This document shows positions 40,297 through 48,887 of a stretch of 64,000 nucleotides of DNA, piece by piece (the stretch's first letter is position 1; each line of letters starts with the position of its first letter). The translations under genes were made by a program, and so were the position numbers. The notes under the pieces were generated by a model. It worked only from the letters and a program-made list of their open reading frames with translations. It did no database searches and was not told the DNA's origin. Source of the DNA: Clostridia bacterium (GTDB lineage Bacteria > Bacillota > Clostridia > Christensenellales > Aristaeellaceae). The stretch is taken from positions 52,675-116,674 of the forward strand of contig JAFRLY010000016.1 in assembly GCA_017431005.1 (NCBI GenBank), read 5' to 3'.

Positions 40297-41469
40297 ATGC
40301 GCAAACTTTTTACCTCTGAATCCGTTACTGAAGGCCATCCGGACAAGCTGTGCGACCAGGTCAGCGATGCTGTGCTGGACGCGATCCTGGTGCAGGATCC
40401 AATGGCCCGGGTTGCCTGCGAAACCTGCACCGCGCCGGGTATGGTGATGGTCATGGGCGAGGTGACCACCTCCGCCTATGTGGACATTCCCGCCGTCGTG
40501 CGCAAAACCGTGCTGGAGATCGGCTACGACTCCGCCGACAAGTATTTTGACGGCAACACCTGCGCCGTTCTGACCAGCATCCATGAGCAGAGCGCGGACA
40601 TCGCCATGGGCGTGGATGACGCCCTGGAATCCCGCAGCGCGGAGGATGCGGATACCGGAGCCGGCGACCAGGGCATGATGTTCGGCTACGCCTGCGATGA
40701 AACGCCCGAGAAAATGCCCATGCCGATCGCCCTCGCCCACCGGCTGACCCGCCGTCTGGCCGAGGTGCGCAAAGCCGGTCTGCTGCCCTGGGTCTATCCC
40801 GACGGAAAATCCCAGGTCACCGTCGCCTACGAGAACGACCGTCCGGTCGCCGTGGATACCGTAGTCATTTCCACGCAGCATGCCGCGTCCGTTACCCATG
40901 AGGAAATTGAAGCCGGTGTGCTGGAGCATGTGATCCGTCCCGTGATTCCCGCGGAGCTGATGACGCCTGAAACCCGCATCCTCATCAACCCCACCGGCCG
41001 CTTCGTCATCGGCGGACCCGTGGGCGACACCGGTCTCTCCGGCAGCAAGATCATCGTCGATACCTACGGCGGCTATGCGCCGCACGGCGGCGGATGCTTC
41101 TCCGGCAAGGATCCCACGAAGGTGGACCGCAGCGCTGCCTATGCCGCGCGGCATGCGGCAAAGAATGTGGTGGCCGCAGGCCTGGCCCGCCGCTGCCAGA
41201 TTCAGCTGGCCTACGCCATCGGTGTGGCCCGGCCGGTCAGCATCCTGGTGGATACCTTCGGCACCGGCGCCGTGTCCGATGAGCGCCTGATGGAGGCTGT
41301 CTCCGCGGTCTTTGATTTCCGGCCGGCCGCCATCATCCGCCGGCTGGAGCTCCGCCGGCCCATCTACCGGCAGACGGCCGCCTACGGTCATTTCGGCCGC
41401 ACGGATGTGGATCTGCCCTGGGAGCGGGAGGACTGCACTGAAGCCCTGAAGGCTTTCCTGGCCCGTTGA
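40297..41469 (+). CDS. metK: S-adenosylmethionine synthetase
   Basis: A 390-residue enzyme that makes S-adenosylmethionine from methionine and ATP. Motifs include [19 protein letters not shown] at the start, [12 protein letters not shown] (about 125), the P-loop-like [19 protein letters not shown], and the C-terminal [11 protein letters not shown]. The ATG at 40297 follows AAAAGGAG; frames from upstream pass through the riboswitch and are ignored. Confidence 0.95.
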   Translation: MRKLFTSESVTEGHPDKLCDQVSDAVLDAILVQDPMARVACETCTAPGMVMVMGEVTTSAYVDIPAVVRKTVLEIGYDSADKYFDGNTCAVLTSIHEQSADIAMGVDDALESRSAEDADTGAGDQGMMFGYACDETPEKMPMPIALAHRLTRRLAEVRKAGLLPWVYPDGKSQVTVAYENDRPVAVDTVVISTQHAASVTHEEIEAGVLEHVIRPVIPAELMTPETRILINPTGRFVIGGPVGDTGLSGSKIIVDTYGGYAPHGGGCFSGKDPTKVDRSAAYAARHAAKNVVAAGLARRCQIQLAYAIGVARPVSILVDTFGTGAVSDERLMEAVSAVFDFRPAAIIRRLELRRPIYRQTAAYGHFGRTDVDLPWEREDCTEALKAFLAR

Positions 41470-41481
41470 AAAAGCACGCAA

Positions 41482-41510
41482 AAAACCGGAGTCCGCGGAC
41501 TCCGGTTTTT
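41482..41510. terminator. Bidirectional terminator
   Basis: AAAACCGGAGTCC pairs with GGACTCCGGTTTT between convergent metK and mscL. Confidence 0.85.
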
Positions 41511-41524
41511 GCATGCCTGAACGC

Positions 41525-41917
41525 TTATTTCAGCTCGCTGGTGCAGTGCGGGCAGCGGGTCGCCTTGATCGGCACATCGCTGAGGCAGAAGGGGCACTGC
41601 TTCGTGGTGGGAGCTTCTTCCTTGGCGGGCTTTTTCTTGATGTTCTTCGCCGCGTTCATCACCTTGATGATCGCGAAGAGCACCAGCGCCGTCAGAAGGA
41701 ACTCAACCAGCACCGCGCAGAAGGAAATCAGGCTGCCGGCAAAGCCGGTGCCGCCGTTTTCCATCTTCGGCAGAGCTTCCAGAATCGGATTCAGGAAAAT
41801 CTCAATCAGGGCGGTGACCACTTTGCCGAAAGCAGCGCCGATCACGACGCCGACGGCCATGTCCACCACGTTGCCGCGCATGGCAAACGCTTTAAACTCT
41901 TCCAGTAATTTCTTCAT
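41525..41917 (-). CDS. mscL: Large-conductance mechanosensitive channel with C-terminal zinc ribbon
   Basis: A 130-residue membrane channel that opens on hypo-osmotic shock. The N-terminal MKKLLEEFKAFAMRGNVVDMAVGVVIGAAFG is diagnostic; two membrane segments lie at about 15-45 and 65-88. The C-terminal tail (about 100-130) replaces the usual helical bundle with a CPFC...CPHC double-Cys zinc ribbon. AGGAGG precedes the ATG. Confidence 0.92.
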   Translation of the reverse strand: MKKLLEEFKAFAMRGNVVDMAVGVVIGAAFGKVVTALIEIFLNPILEALPKMENGGTGFAGSLISFCAVLVEFLLTALVLFAIIKVMNAAKNIKKKPAKEEAPTTKQCPFCLSDVPIKATRCPHCTSELK

Positions 41918-42016
41918 AAAACATTCCTCCTTTTGTTATTCCGGGCATATTTTAACACACCGGCCCCGCTCTTTCAGGAGCCGGCTGAAAAAACCTGGTC
42001 TGTTTTGACGCGCCGC

Positions 42017-44047
42017 TTACTTCTTCTTGCCGCCGAGCAGGTCGCTGACCGCTTTGGTCAGGCCCTTGGTCAGGGAAGAAACAACCTGGCGGGTTGCGGT
42101 GCTGATGGCTGTATTCTTGACGCGGCCGGCCACGGAGTCATTCCGGCGGGCTCTTTCCGCCGCTTCCTCGCGCAGGGCGTCTGTCCGGGCCCGGCGCTCC
42201 GCCGCTTCCTGCTCCCGGGCTTCCCGCGCGGCATCCCTTGCGGCCTTTTCAGCAGCCTTCTGCTGCTCCGCCAGCACCTTGGGATCCGTAACGACCTGGG
42301 GCTGCTGCTGTACCGGCACATAGTTTCCGGTGGCCGGATCCAGCTGCATCATCATCATTTTCTGCACATACTGGCCGGTTACGGGATCCAGCACCATCAC
42401 CGGCATCTGCTGCACCTGGGGCTGCACCTGGATGGTGGGCACCGTCTGGGAGGGCTGCACGATGCCCTGCAGCGGCTGCTGGACGACGGGCTGCTGCATG
42501 ACAGGCTGCTGCATCACGGGCTGCTGCATCACGGGCTGCTGCATCACAGGCTGCTGCATCACAGGCTGCGCCGCGGGAATTTCAGGCTCCGCCTGAACGG
42601 CAGGTGCCGGCTGCTCCACCGGCGTCATGTTCGGGTTTTCCTGGGCCACGTACTGGCCGGTTGCGGGGTCATACACTTTAAACTGTTGTGCCATGTTCAT
42701 CTGTACGGTGCTCACCTGCGCCGCAAAAGGGGTCATGAGGGGAAGGAAGGGCTGCGCTGAAGCCGGATTCAGCTTCTCATACGCGCCGATCCCGTTGACA
42801 ACTTCATCATACCTGGCCCGCAGGGGGCTTTCGCTGATGATCCGGCCGCGCTCCTCCTGGGAGATCGCGCCCATATAGCTTTGCGGGGGTAACACGGTGG
42901 CCCGCTCCACCACGCCCGGCGCTCCGTGCTCATCCAGGCAGGAAATCAGCGCTTCGCCTGTCTTCAGCAGCGTAATCGCCTCTTCTGTATCAAAGGACGG
43001 ATTCGTCCGGAACGTCTGTGCCGCCACCTTCACCGCTTTCTGATCCAGCGGCGTGTAGGCCCGCAGGGCATGCTGAATGCGGTTTCCCAGCTGGCCCAGG
43101 ATGGTCATGGGAATGTCCGCCGGGCTCTGGGTGATGAAATAAACACCCACGCCCTTGGAACGGATCAGCCTCACTACCTGCTCAATCTTGTCCAGCAGTG
43201 CCTTGCCGCAGTTGTTGAACAGGAGATGCGCCTCATCAAAGAAGAATACAATCCTCGGCTTATCCGAATCCCCCCGCTCCGGCAGGAGGTCATAAAGCTT
43301 CGTCAGCATCCACAGCAGGAAGGTGGAATACATGGCCGGATTGTTGAACAGCCGGTCCGCCGCGAGAATGTTGATGCAGCCCCGGTCCGTCCCTTCCTCC
43401 AGCGCCATCCAGTCCGCGATGTTCAGGGCAGGTTTGCCGAAGAAGGTGTCTCCGCCCTGATCCTCCAGCACCGCCACGGCCCGCTGGATCGCGCCGATGC
43501 TGTTCATGGAAACGTTGCCGTAGTTCAGCGTATATTCCCGGGCATGCTCGCCGATATAGACAAGCATGGCCTTCAGATCCTTCAGGTCATCCAGGGCAAG
43601 CCCCTGGTCCCGGGCCACCCGGAACAGAATATTCATCACGCCGGACTGGGTCTCATTCAGCCCCAGCATCCGGCTCATCAGCAGGGAGCCCATATCCTCC
43701 ACCGTTGCGCGGATGGGAAGGCCCTGCTCCCCGTATACATCCCAGAACATCGTCGGGAAGGCATGATAGTCAAACGTTTCAGGGGAAACGCCGCAGGCAG
43801 TCAGCCGCTTATCCAGCGCGTCGGACCGGGAGCCGGGATTGATCATCCCGCTCAGATCGCCCTTGATATCGCTGAGAAAAACCGGTACGCCCAGCTCAGA
43901 GAAGCCCTCCGCCAGCACCTTCAGGGAAACGGTTTTCCCCGTGCCCGTCGCCCCGGCAATCAGGCCGTGCCGGTTCGCCATGTGCGGCAGCAGGAACACC
44001 GGGCCGTTCTCTCCGGTACCCACCTGGATTTTGCCATCATACAGCAT
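42017..44047 (-). CDS. HerA-like ATPase (DUF853 family) with Q-rich repeats
   Basis: A 676-residue P-loop ATPase. Walker A is GATGTGKTVSL (about 32-42), Walker B is IVFFFDEAHLLF (about 268-279), and ITQSPADIP follows as sensor. Residues 1-480 match the DUF853 (HerA-like) family. The C-terminal part adds PVMQQ repeats (about 498-525), repeats of DPVTGQYV or DPATGNYV, and an Ala/Arg/Glu-rich coiled region (about 600-650). Family members are related to translocases of the HerA/FtsK group; its cellular role is unknown. No NurA-like nuclease is adjacent. Confidence 0.82.
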   Translation of the reverse strand: MLYDGKIQVGTGENGPVFLLPHMANRHGLIAGATGTGKTVSLKVLAEGFSELGVPVFLSDIKGDLSGMINPGSRSDALDKRLTACGVSPETFDYHAFPTMFWDVYGEQGLPIRATVEDMGSLLMSRMLGLNETQSGVMNILFRVARDQGLALDDLKDLKAMLVYIGEHAREYTLNYGNVSMNSIGAIQRAVAVLEDQGGDTFFGKPALNIADWMALEEGTDRGCINILAADRLFNNPAMYSTFLLWMLTKLYDLLPERGDSDKPRIVFFFDEAHLLFNNCGKALLDKIEQVVRLIRSKGVGVYFITQSPADIPMTILGQLGNRIQHALRAYTPLDQKAVKVAAQTFRTNPSFDTEEAITLLKTGEALISCLDEHGAPGVVERATVLPPQSYMGAISQEERGRIISESPLRARYDEVVNGIGAYEKLNPASAQPFLPLMTPFAAQVSTVQMNMAQQFKVYDPATGQYVAQENPNMTPVEQPAPAVQAEPEIPAAQPVMQQPVMQQPVMQQPVMQQPVMQQPVVQQPLQGIVQPSQTVPTIQVQPQVQQMPVMVLDPVTGQYVQKMMMMQLDPATGNYVPVQQQPQVVTDPKVLAEQQKAAEKAARDAAREAREQEAAERRARTDALREEAAERARRNDSVAGRVKNTAISTATRQVVSSLTKGLTKAVSDLLGGKKK
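42490..42568 (-). repeat. 15-bp tandem repeat encoding PVMQQ
   Basis: Five near-identical 15-bp units inside the HerA-like ATPase gene. Confidence 0.7.
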
Positions 44048-44104
44048 ATAGATTCCTCCGGGAACTCTTTCAACAATATATTCTACACTTTCCGTTTCGT
44101 ATCG

Positions 44105-45448
44105 TCAATCGGCTTTCGTGTCTTTTAGCCGTTTTTCAAGCAGTTTTCTCATGGCCTCGCAGGCTCTGGCCCGGTGGCTGACGCTGTTCTTCTCCTCCCC
44201 GTTCAGCTCCGCGAAGGTCTTGTTCAGCGGCTCATACAGGAAAAGCGGATCATATCCGAAGCCGCCGGTTCCCTGCCGGGCGTACAGCAGCCGTCCCGGG
44301 CAGTGTCCTTCGGCGATGACCGCGTCCTCTCCGGGGAATTTCAGCGCCAGCGCGCACTCAAAGCTGGCCTCCCGGTCGCTGATTCCGGCCATGCGTTCCA
44401 GCAGCAGGTCGTTGTTTGCCTCGTCGTTGCCATGCTCCCCCGCATACCGGGCGGAGCGGACCCCGGGTTCCCCGTGCAGCGCCTTCACCGCCAGACCGCT
44501 GTCGTCCGCCAGCGCCGGATATCCGGTCGCCCTGCAGACCGCCTCCGCCTTGATGACCGCGTTGCCGGCAAAGGTGTCGGCATTCTCCTCGATCTCATCG
44601 GTAAACCCTGCGTCCGCCATGGAGCGGATGGTGAAAAAATCCCGGAAGATGGTCTGCAGCTCCTGCAGCTTATGGGCATTGCCGGTAGCGGCCAGCACCA
44701 GCGGCTTCGGGGCAATGGCCGCCGCTCGCTCTCCCAGCGCTTCCCGCTGCAGGGCCATCAGCTCCCGGATGCCCTTCTCCCCGTAGGACATAAGCACGTT
44801 CAGCTCCTCCCGGGAGAAGGCCCGGCCCTCGCCCGTGCCCTGAAGCTCAATGAACTGTCCGTTCTCATTCATCACCAGGTTCATATCCACCTGAGCGCGG
44901 CTGTCCTCGCGGTAGCAGAGATCCAGGCAGGGCACGTCATCCACGACACCGCAGCTGATCGCGGCCACCTGATGCACGACCGGGCTGATCAGCAGCTTTC
45001 CTTCCCGCACCAGCCGGTCCGCCGCGCAGGTCAGTGCCACCATAGCGCCGGTGATGGACGCCGTGCGGGTGCCTCCGTCCGCTTCCAGCACGTCGCAGTC
45101 CAGCGTGACGGTCCGCTCGCCCAGCGCCTTCAGGTCCACCGCCTGCCGCAGGGCCCGGCCGATCAGCCGCTGGATTTCCACGCTGCGCCCGTCCTTCTTC
45201 ACGCCGTCCCGCTTTTTGCGTTCCGCGGTGGAGGCCGGCAGCATCGCATATTCCGCGGTCACCCAGCCCTGGCCCTTGCCCTTCAGGAAGGGCGGAACCC
45301 CCTCCTCCACGCTGGCGGTGCAGATCACCCGGGTGCCTCCGGTGGTGATCAGGCAGCTGCCGTACGCCGTGCGGACAAAGTCCGTCTCAATCCGCGCCGG
45401 CCGTTTCTCGTCCGGCTGTCTTCCGTCCGCTCTCATCGTTTCACTCAT
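44105..45448 (-). CDS. rph: RNase PH fused to RdgB/HAM1 nucleotide pyrophosphatase
   Basis: A 447-residue two-domain protein. Residues 1-240 are RNase PH, which trims tRNA 3' ends by phosphorolysis: [60 protein letters not shown]. Residues about 250-447 are RdgB, which removes [49 protein letters not shown]. The start is the ATG at 45448, with AAAGGAG further upstream; longer in-frame starts lack evidence. The fusion occurs in some Bacillota where these genes are otherwise adjacent. Confidence 0.92.
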   Translation of the reverse strand: MSETMRADGRQPDEKRPARIETDFVRTAYGSCLITTGGTRVICTASVEEGVPPFLKGKGQGWVTAEYAMLPASTAERKKRDGVKKDGRSVEIQRLIGRALRQAVDLKALGERTVTLDCDVLEADGGTRTASITGAMVALTCAADRLVREGKLLISPVVHQVAAISCGVVDDVPCLDLCYREDSRAQVDMNLVMNENGQFIELQGTGEGRAFSREELNVLMSYGEKGIRELMALQREALGERAAAIAPKPLVLAATGNAHKLQELQTIFRDFFTIRSMADAGFTDEIEENADTFAGNAVIKAEAVCRATGYPALADDSGLAVKALHGEPGVRSARYAGEHGNDEANNDLLLERMAGISDREASFECALALKFPGEDAVIAEGHCPGRLLYARQGTGGFGYDPLFLYEPLNKTFAELNGEEKNSVSHRARACEAMRKLLEKRLKDTKAD

Positions 45449-45592
45449 CGTCCTGTACGGTCTCCTTTCAAAAAAAGGGTTTTTCCCTTCGATGTCGAAT
45501 AAAAATAAGGTTAATGGTTTCATATCCTGGAACCTCCGGCCGCTGCCGCAGGGCGGTGCCGGTGACTGCCGTCATGAAGGAAGCTGAATCGC

Positions 45593-46192
45593 GTGCTGAA
45601 GAAGGAAGCTGAAAAGGTCTTTGCCCATGTCTGGACCGTGCCCAACGTGCTGACGATTTTCCGTCTGCTGCTGGTGCCGGTCTTCGTCATTGTTTTTGTC
45701 TCCGGTCATCCCAAGGCTGCCCTCGCCGTGTTTGTCGCTGCCAGTCTGACGGATCTGCTGGACGGCTTTCTTGCGCGGAAGCTGAATCAGATCACTGACT
45801 TCGGCAAGCTTTTTGACCCGCTGGCGGATAAGCTGATGGTGCTGACTGCCCTGGCCTGCCAGGGCTTCTCCGGTGTGCTGCCCTGGGCGGCCATCCTGGT
45901 CGTTGCCGCCAAGGAAATCTATATGGTCATCGGCGGTCTGATCATGCTGCATCATGACATCGTCGTTTACAGCAACCTGTTGGGCAAATCCGCCCAGGTC
46001 TTCTTCATTGCTTCCCTGATCCTGTCCTTCTTCCATGAGGAGCTGGCCGTCTGGGGCGTCCGGCTGGATCTGATCCTGCTGTGGATCAGCGTGGCCCTGG
46101 CGCTGTCGGCCATGACCGTTTACACCGTCGCCGCCGTCCGGGATTATCACGCGAAGCAGCGCGGCGAAGCCCCGAAAGCCTACCGGCAGTGA
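45593..46192 (+). CDS. pgsA: CDP-diacylglycerol-glycerol-3-phosphate phosphatidyltransferase
   Basis: A 199-residue membrane enzyme of anionic phospholipid synthesis. The CDP-alcohol phosphotransferase motif is complete: DLLDGFLARKLNQITDFGK then LFDPLADK (about 60-86). About five spans are present. The GTG at 45593 follows AAGGAAG. It is divergent from the RNase PH fusion. Confidence 0.9.
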   Translation: MLKKEAEKVFAHVWTVPNVLTIFRLLLVPVFVIVFVSGHPKAALAVFVAASLTDLLDGFLARKLNQITDFGKLFDPLADKLMVLTALACQGFSGVLPWAAILVVAAKEIYMVIGGLIMLHHDIVVYSNLLGKSAQVFFIASLILSFFHEELAVWGVRLDLILLWISVALALSAMTVYTVAAVRDYHAKQRGEAPKAYRQ

Positions 46193-46221
46193 CAGTTCCG
46201 GTTCATAAACACTGAAAAATC

Positions 46222-46273
46222 AGGCTCTTCCTTCTGCGGAACCTCTGCAGACCTTCCGGAAGAGCCTGTTTTT
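46222..46273 (+). terminator. Terminator of pgsA
   Basis: AGGCTCTTCC (46222-46231) pairs with GGAAGAGCCT (46258-46267), followed by GTTTTT. Confidence 0.75.
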
Positions 46274-46327
46274 GTATGCTTTTCTTTCAGTATGTTCCGG
46301 ACAGACTGATTATATCACAGGATATTA

Positions 46328-46363
46328 TAAAAAAAAAGGATGCTCATCCCGCGATGAGCATCC
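46328..46363 (-). terminator. Terminator of the fructan operon
   Basis: GGATGCTCATC pairs with GATGAGCATCC; on the minus strand a long T-run follows. Confidence 0.85.
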
Positions 46364-46411
46364 CCGGACACCTGAAACCGTTCGTACAGACTCCCGGAAA
46401 GAAGACAGGGT

Positions 46412-47380
46412 TCAGGCCTGACCCCGGCTCAGCAGCTGCCGGATCTCCTCTTCTGAAGGCATCACCTTCAGAGCGCCCTTCCGCTGGATAATCAGCGCGG
46501 CCGCGGCGTTGGCGAAGGTCAGCATTTCCTGCAGGTCCCGCTGGGACAGATTGTCCAGGCCGTGCTCCAGCACGTAATCCAGAGCGCAGGCACAGAAGGT
46601 GTCGCCCGCGCCTGTTTTTTCCACGGCGGGAACGCTGAAAACAGGCACCCGGCAGCGCAGGTTTCCGACGTAGGACAGGCTGCCGTTCTCTCCGGCGGTG
46701 ACGTTCAGCATCCGGATCTGCGGGTGGTCCTTCCGGATCTGCGCGGCGCCCTTGTCAAAATCCTCTGTACCGGTCATAAAAGCCAGTTCATTGTCGGAAA
46801 TTTTCAGGATATCACACTGGGAAAGGCCCCAGTCAATCTCCTCCCTGGCATGATCCAGGCTGTCCCACAGGGACTCCCGCAGATTGGGGTCAAAGGAGAT
46901 CAGCGCGCCTGCCTGCTTTGCCCGGCGGACAGCTGTCCGCGTGGCCTCCCGGCAGGGTTCATCCGTCAGGGAAAGGGTGCCGAAATGGAAAATGCGGCAG
47001 GAGGACAGCAGCGTTTCCTCGAGATCCTCAGCGCTCAGGCGCATGTCCGCCCCGGGATTGCGGTAGAAGGAAAAGCTCCTTTCACCTCCGGCCAGGGTAT
47101 GCACAAAAGCCAGGGTCGTGTGCACGCGTTCGTCCCGCTTAAGCCCCAGGGTACTGATGCCTGCTTCCGCAAGCGCGGCCTCCAGCATATCCCCGAAGGC
47201 GTCCTGCCCCACCTTGCCGATAAACGCCGTATGCCTGCCAAGCTTCTGCAGCATGGAAAGCACGTTGCAGGGAGCGCCTCCCGGATTGGCCTCCAGCAGC
47301 CTGTTCCCGCTGGCGCTGGTTCCGCTTTCCGTAAAGTCGATCAGCAGTTCGCCCAGGGCTGCAACATCATATTGTTTCAT
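46412..47380 (-). CDS. Fructokinase (PfkB family)
   Basis: A 322-residue kinase that phosphorylates fructose released by the adjacent GH32 enzymes. Motifs: GELLIDF at the start, NPGGAPCNVLSMLQKLG (about 32-48), and the catalytic EKTGAGDTFCACALD (about 250-264). It overlaps the GH32 gene stop by four bases and is last in the operon. Confidence 0.9.
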   Translation of the reverse strand: MKQYDVAALGELLIDFTESGTSASGNRLLEANPGGAPCNVLSMLQKLGRHTAFIGKVGQDAFGDMLEAALAEAGISTLGLKRDERVHTTLAFVHTLAGGERSFSFYRNPGADMRLSAEDLEETLLSSCRIFHFGTLSLTDEPCREATRTAVRRAKQAGALISFDPNLRESLWDSLDHAREEIDWGLSQCDILKISDNELAFMTGTEDFDKGAAQIRKDHPQIRMLNVTAGENGSLSYVGNLRCRVPVFSVPAVEKTGAGDTFCACALDYVLEHGLDNLSQRDLQEMLTFANAAAALIIQRKGALKVMPSEEEIRQLLSRGQA

Positions 47381-48873
47381 GGCTGTTCCTCCGAAAACAG
47401 GCTGTATTTGGTGATGTCCATCACGGCCTCTCCGTCCGCCTCAAAGGCAATGCCCCGGGCGGAAGGGCTGGTCAGAATCGTCGCGGTCATCACCTGCTCA
47501 CCGTCATTGATAAACACCTCAACACTGAACCGGTCCAGAATCACATGCAGGCGGATTTCGCCGTTGTTCTGCGCCACCAGGCAGCGCCGCTGATGAATAT
47601 AGGCCCGGCGGGATCCTGAGAATTTGCGGTCAATTTTCAGCAGGGATTCATGCGGCCGGAAGCTGAGAATGGAACGGTATGTCTCGTCCTGCGCGAAGCG
47701 CATGGTGAATTTGTGATAGGGCTTTTCGGGGTTCGCCGGGCGGACGCGAATATCCATTTCCACGCTGCGTCCCTCGATGCCGGGAAGCGTCACTTCCCCG
47801 CCGACCGCCACGTTCCGGTATTCCGCCTTATTGTTCCGGTAAAGCGCCAGCTCCCGGATCGGCTGCTGATACAGCCGGCCGTTCCGGATGGAGAGCTCGC
47901 GGGGCAGGCTCATCTGCCCGAACCAGGGTCTTTCCTCGTAGCCGGTCACCTTGCAGGTATCCCAGTTCTGCATCCAGCCGATCATCACCCGGCGGCCGTC
48001 CGGGGTCAGGATGGTCTGCGGGGCGTAGAAATCGATGCCGTAATCGATCGCCTGATGATGCTCAGCCTGGAATTTTCCGGTTTTTTCATCAAAGGCGCCG
48101 ATCTGGCAGACCGTACCGTTGCCGTTGTGATACTCAAAGCCTTCAGGAAGCATGTCCTGCGGGCTGACAAACAGCACGTCCTTCCCTTCCAGCCGGAAGA
48201 AGTCCGGGCATTCCCACATCAGGCCGAAGCGCCCGTCATTTTCCGCCAGCACGCTTTCAAACTCCCAGCGGAAGGCATCCCGGCTGCGGTAAAGCAGCAG
48301 CACGCCCCGCTTGTCCGGGCGGCGGGCGCCGACAACACAGCGGTAGCCGCCGTCCTGCGTGCGCCACACCTTCGGATCGCGGAAGTCATGAGGGCTGAGC
48401 CCCTCCGGCAGATCCCCGATATCGAGCACAGGATTGCCGTCATACTTCTGATAGTTCAGCCCGTCGCCCACGGCAAGGCACTGCGTCTGCAGGTCCTTGC
48501 TCTTTTCTCCGCCTTCCTTGCGCACGCCGGTATACATCAGCAGCTGTTTTCCGTCCGGCAGCTCGACAGCGCTTCCGGAGAAGCAGCCGAAGGAATCGTA
48601 GGGCTCATCCGGTGCCAGTGCAGCGGGCAGATATGTCCAGTGCAGCAGGTCATGGCTTACGGCATGACCCCAGTGCATGGAATTCCACTCGGTATCATAA
48701 GGATAATACTGGTAAAACAAATGATACTGCCCGTGGTAGTAGGAAAAACCGTTGGGATCATTCATCCATCCCGTCCAGGGTGTCAGATGGAAAAGAGGAC
48801 GGGAGGAAGCGGGAATCTTCCCGCCCTCCTCTTTTTCATAGGCTCTGGCAAAGATCAGGCTGTGGTTCTTCAT
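47377..48873 (-). CDS. Intracellular GH32 sucrase/beta-fructosidase
   Basis: A 498-residue GH32 hydrolase. Motifs: WTGWMNDPNGFSY (nucleophile Asp), FSGSAVEL, FRDPKVW (transition-state Asp), and MWECPDFF (acid/base Glu), followed by a beta-sandwich domain to the end. The ATG at 48873 has AAAAGG at good spacing; an ATG three codons earlier is too close. No signal peptide: it should split imported sucrose or fructo-oligosaccharides, with fructose passed to the coupled fructokinase. Confidence 0.9.
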   Translation of the reverse strand: MKNHSLIFARAYEKEEGGKIPASSRPLFHLTPWTGWMNDPNGFSYYHGQYHLFYQYYPYDTEWNSMHWGHAVSHDLLHWTYLPAALAPDEPYDSFGCFSGSAVELPDGKQLLMYTGVRKEGGEKSKDLQTQCLAVGDGLNYQKYDGNPVLDIGDLPEGLSPHDFRDPKVWRTQDGGYRCVVGARRPDKRGVLLLYRSRDAFRWEFESVLAENDGRFGLMWECPDFFRLEGKDVLFVSPQDMLPEGFEYHNGNGTVCQIGAFDEKTGKFQAEHHQAIDYGIDFYAPQTILTPDGRRVMIGWMQNWDTCKVTGYEERPWFGQMSLPRELSIRNGRLYQQPIRELALYRNNKAEYRNVAVGGEVTLPGIEGRSVEMDIRVRPANPEKPYHKFTMRFAQDETYRSILSFRPHESLLKIDRKFSGSRRAYIHQRRCLVAQNNGEIRLHVILDRFSVEVFINDGEQVMTATILTSPSARGIAFEADGEAVMDITKYSLFSEEQP

Positions 48874-48887
48874 GAAGCTCATCCTTT

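Noticed and set aside
42490-42568. Short tandem repeats as a possible CRISPR array
   Set aside because: The units are contiguous 15-bp coding repeats (PVMQQ) with no spacers, inside an ATPase gene, and no cas genes are present.
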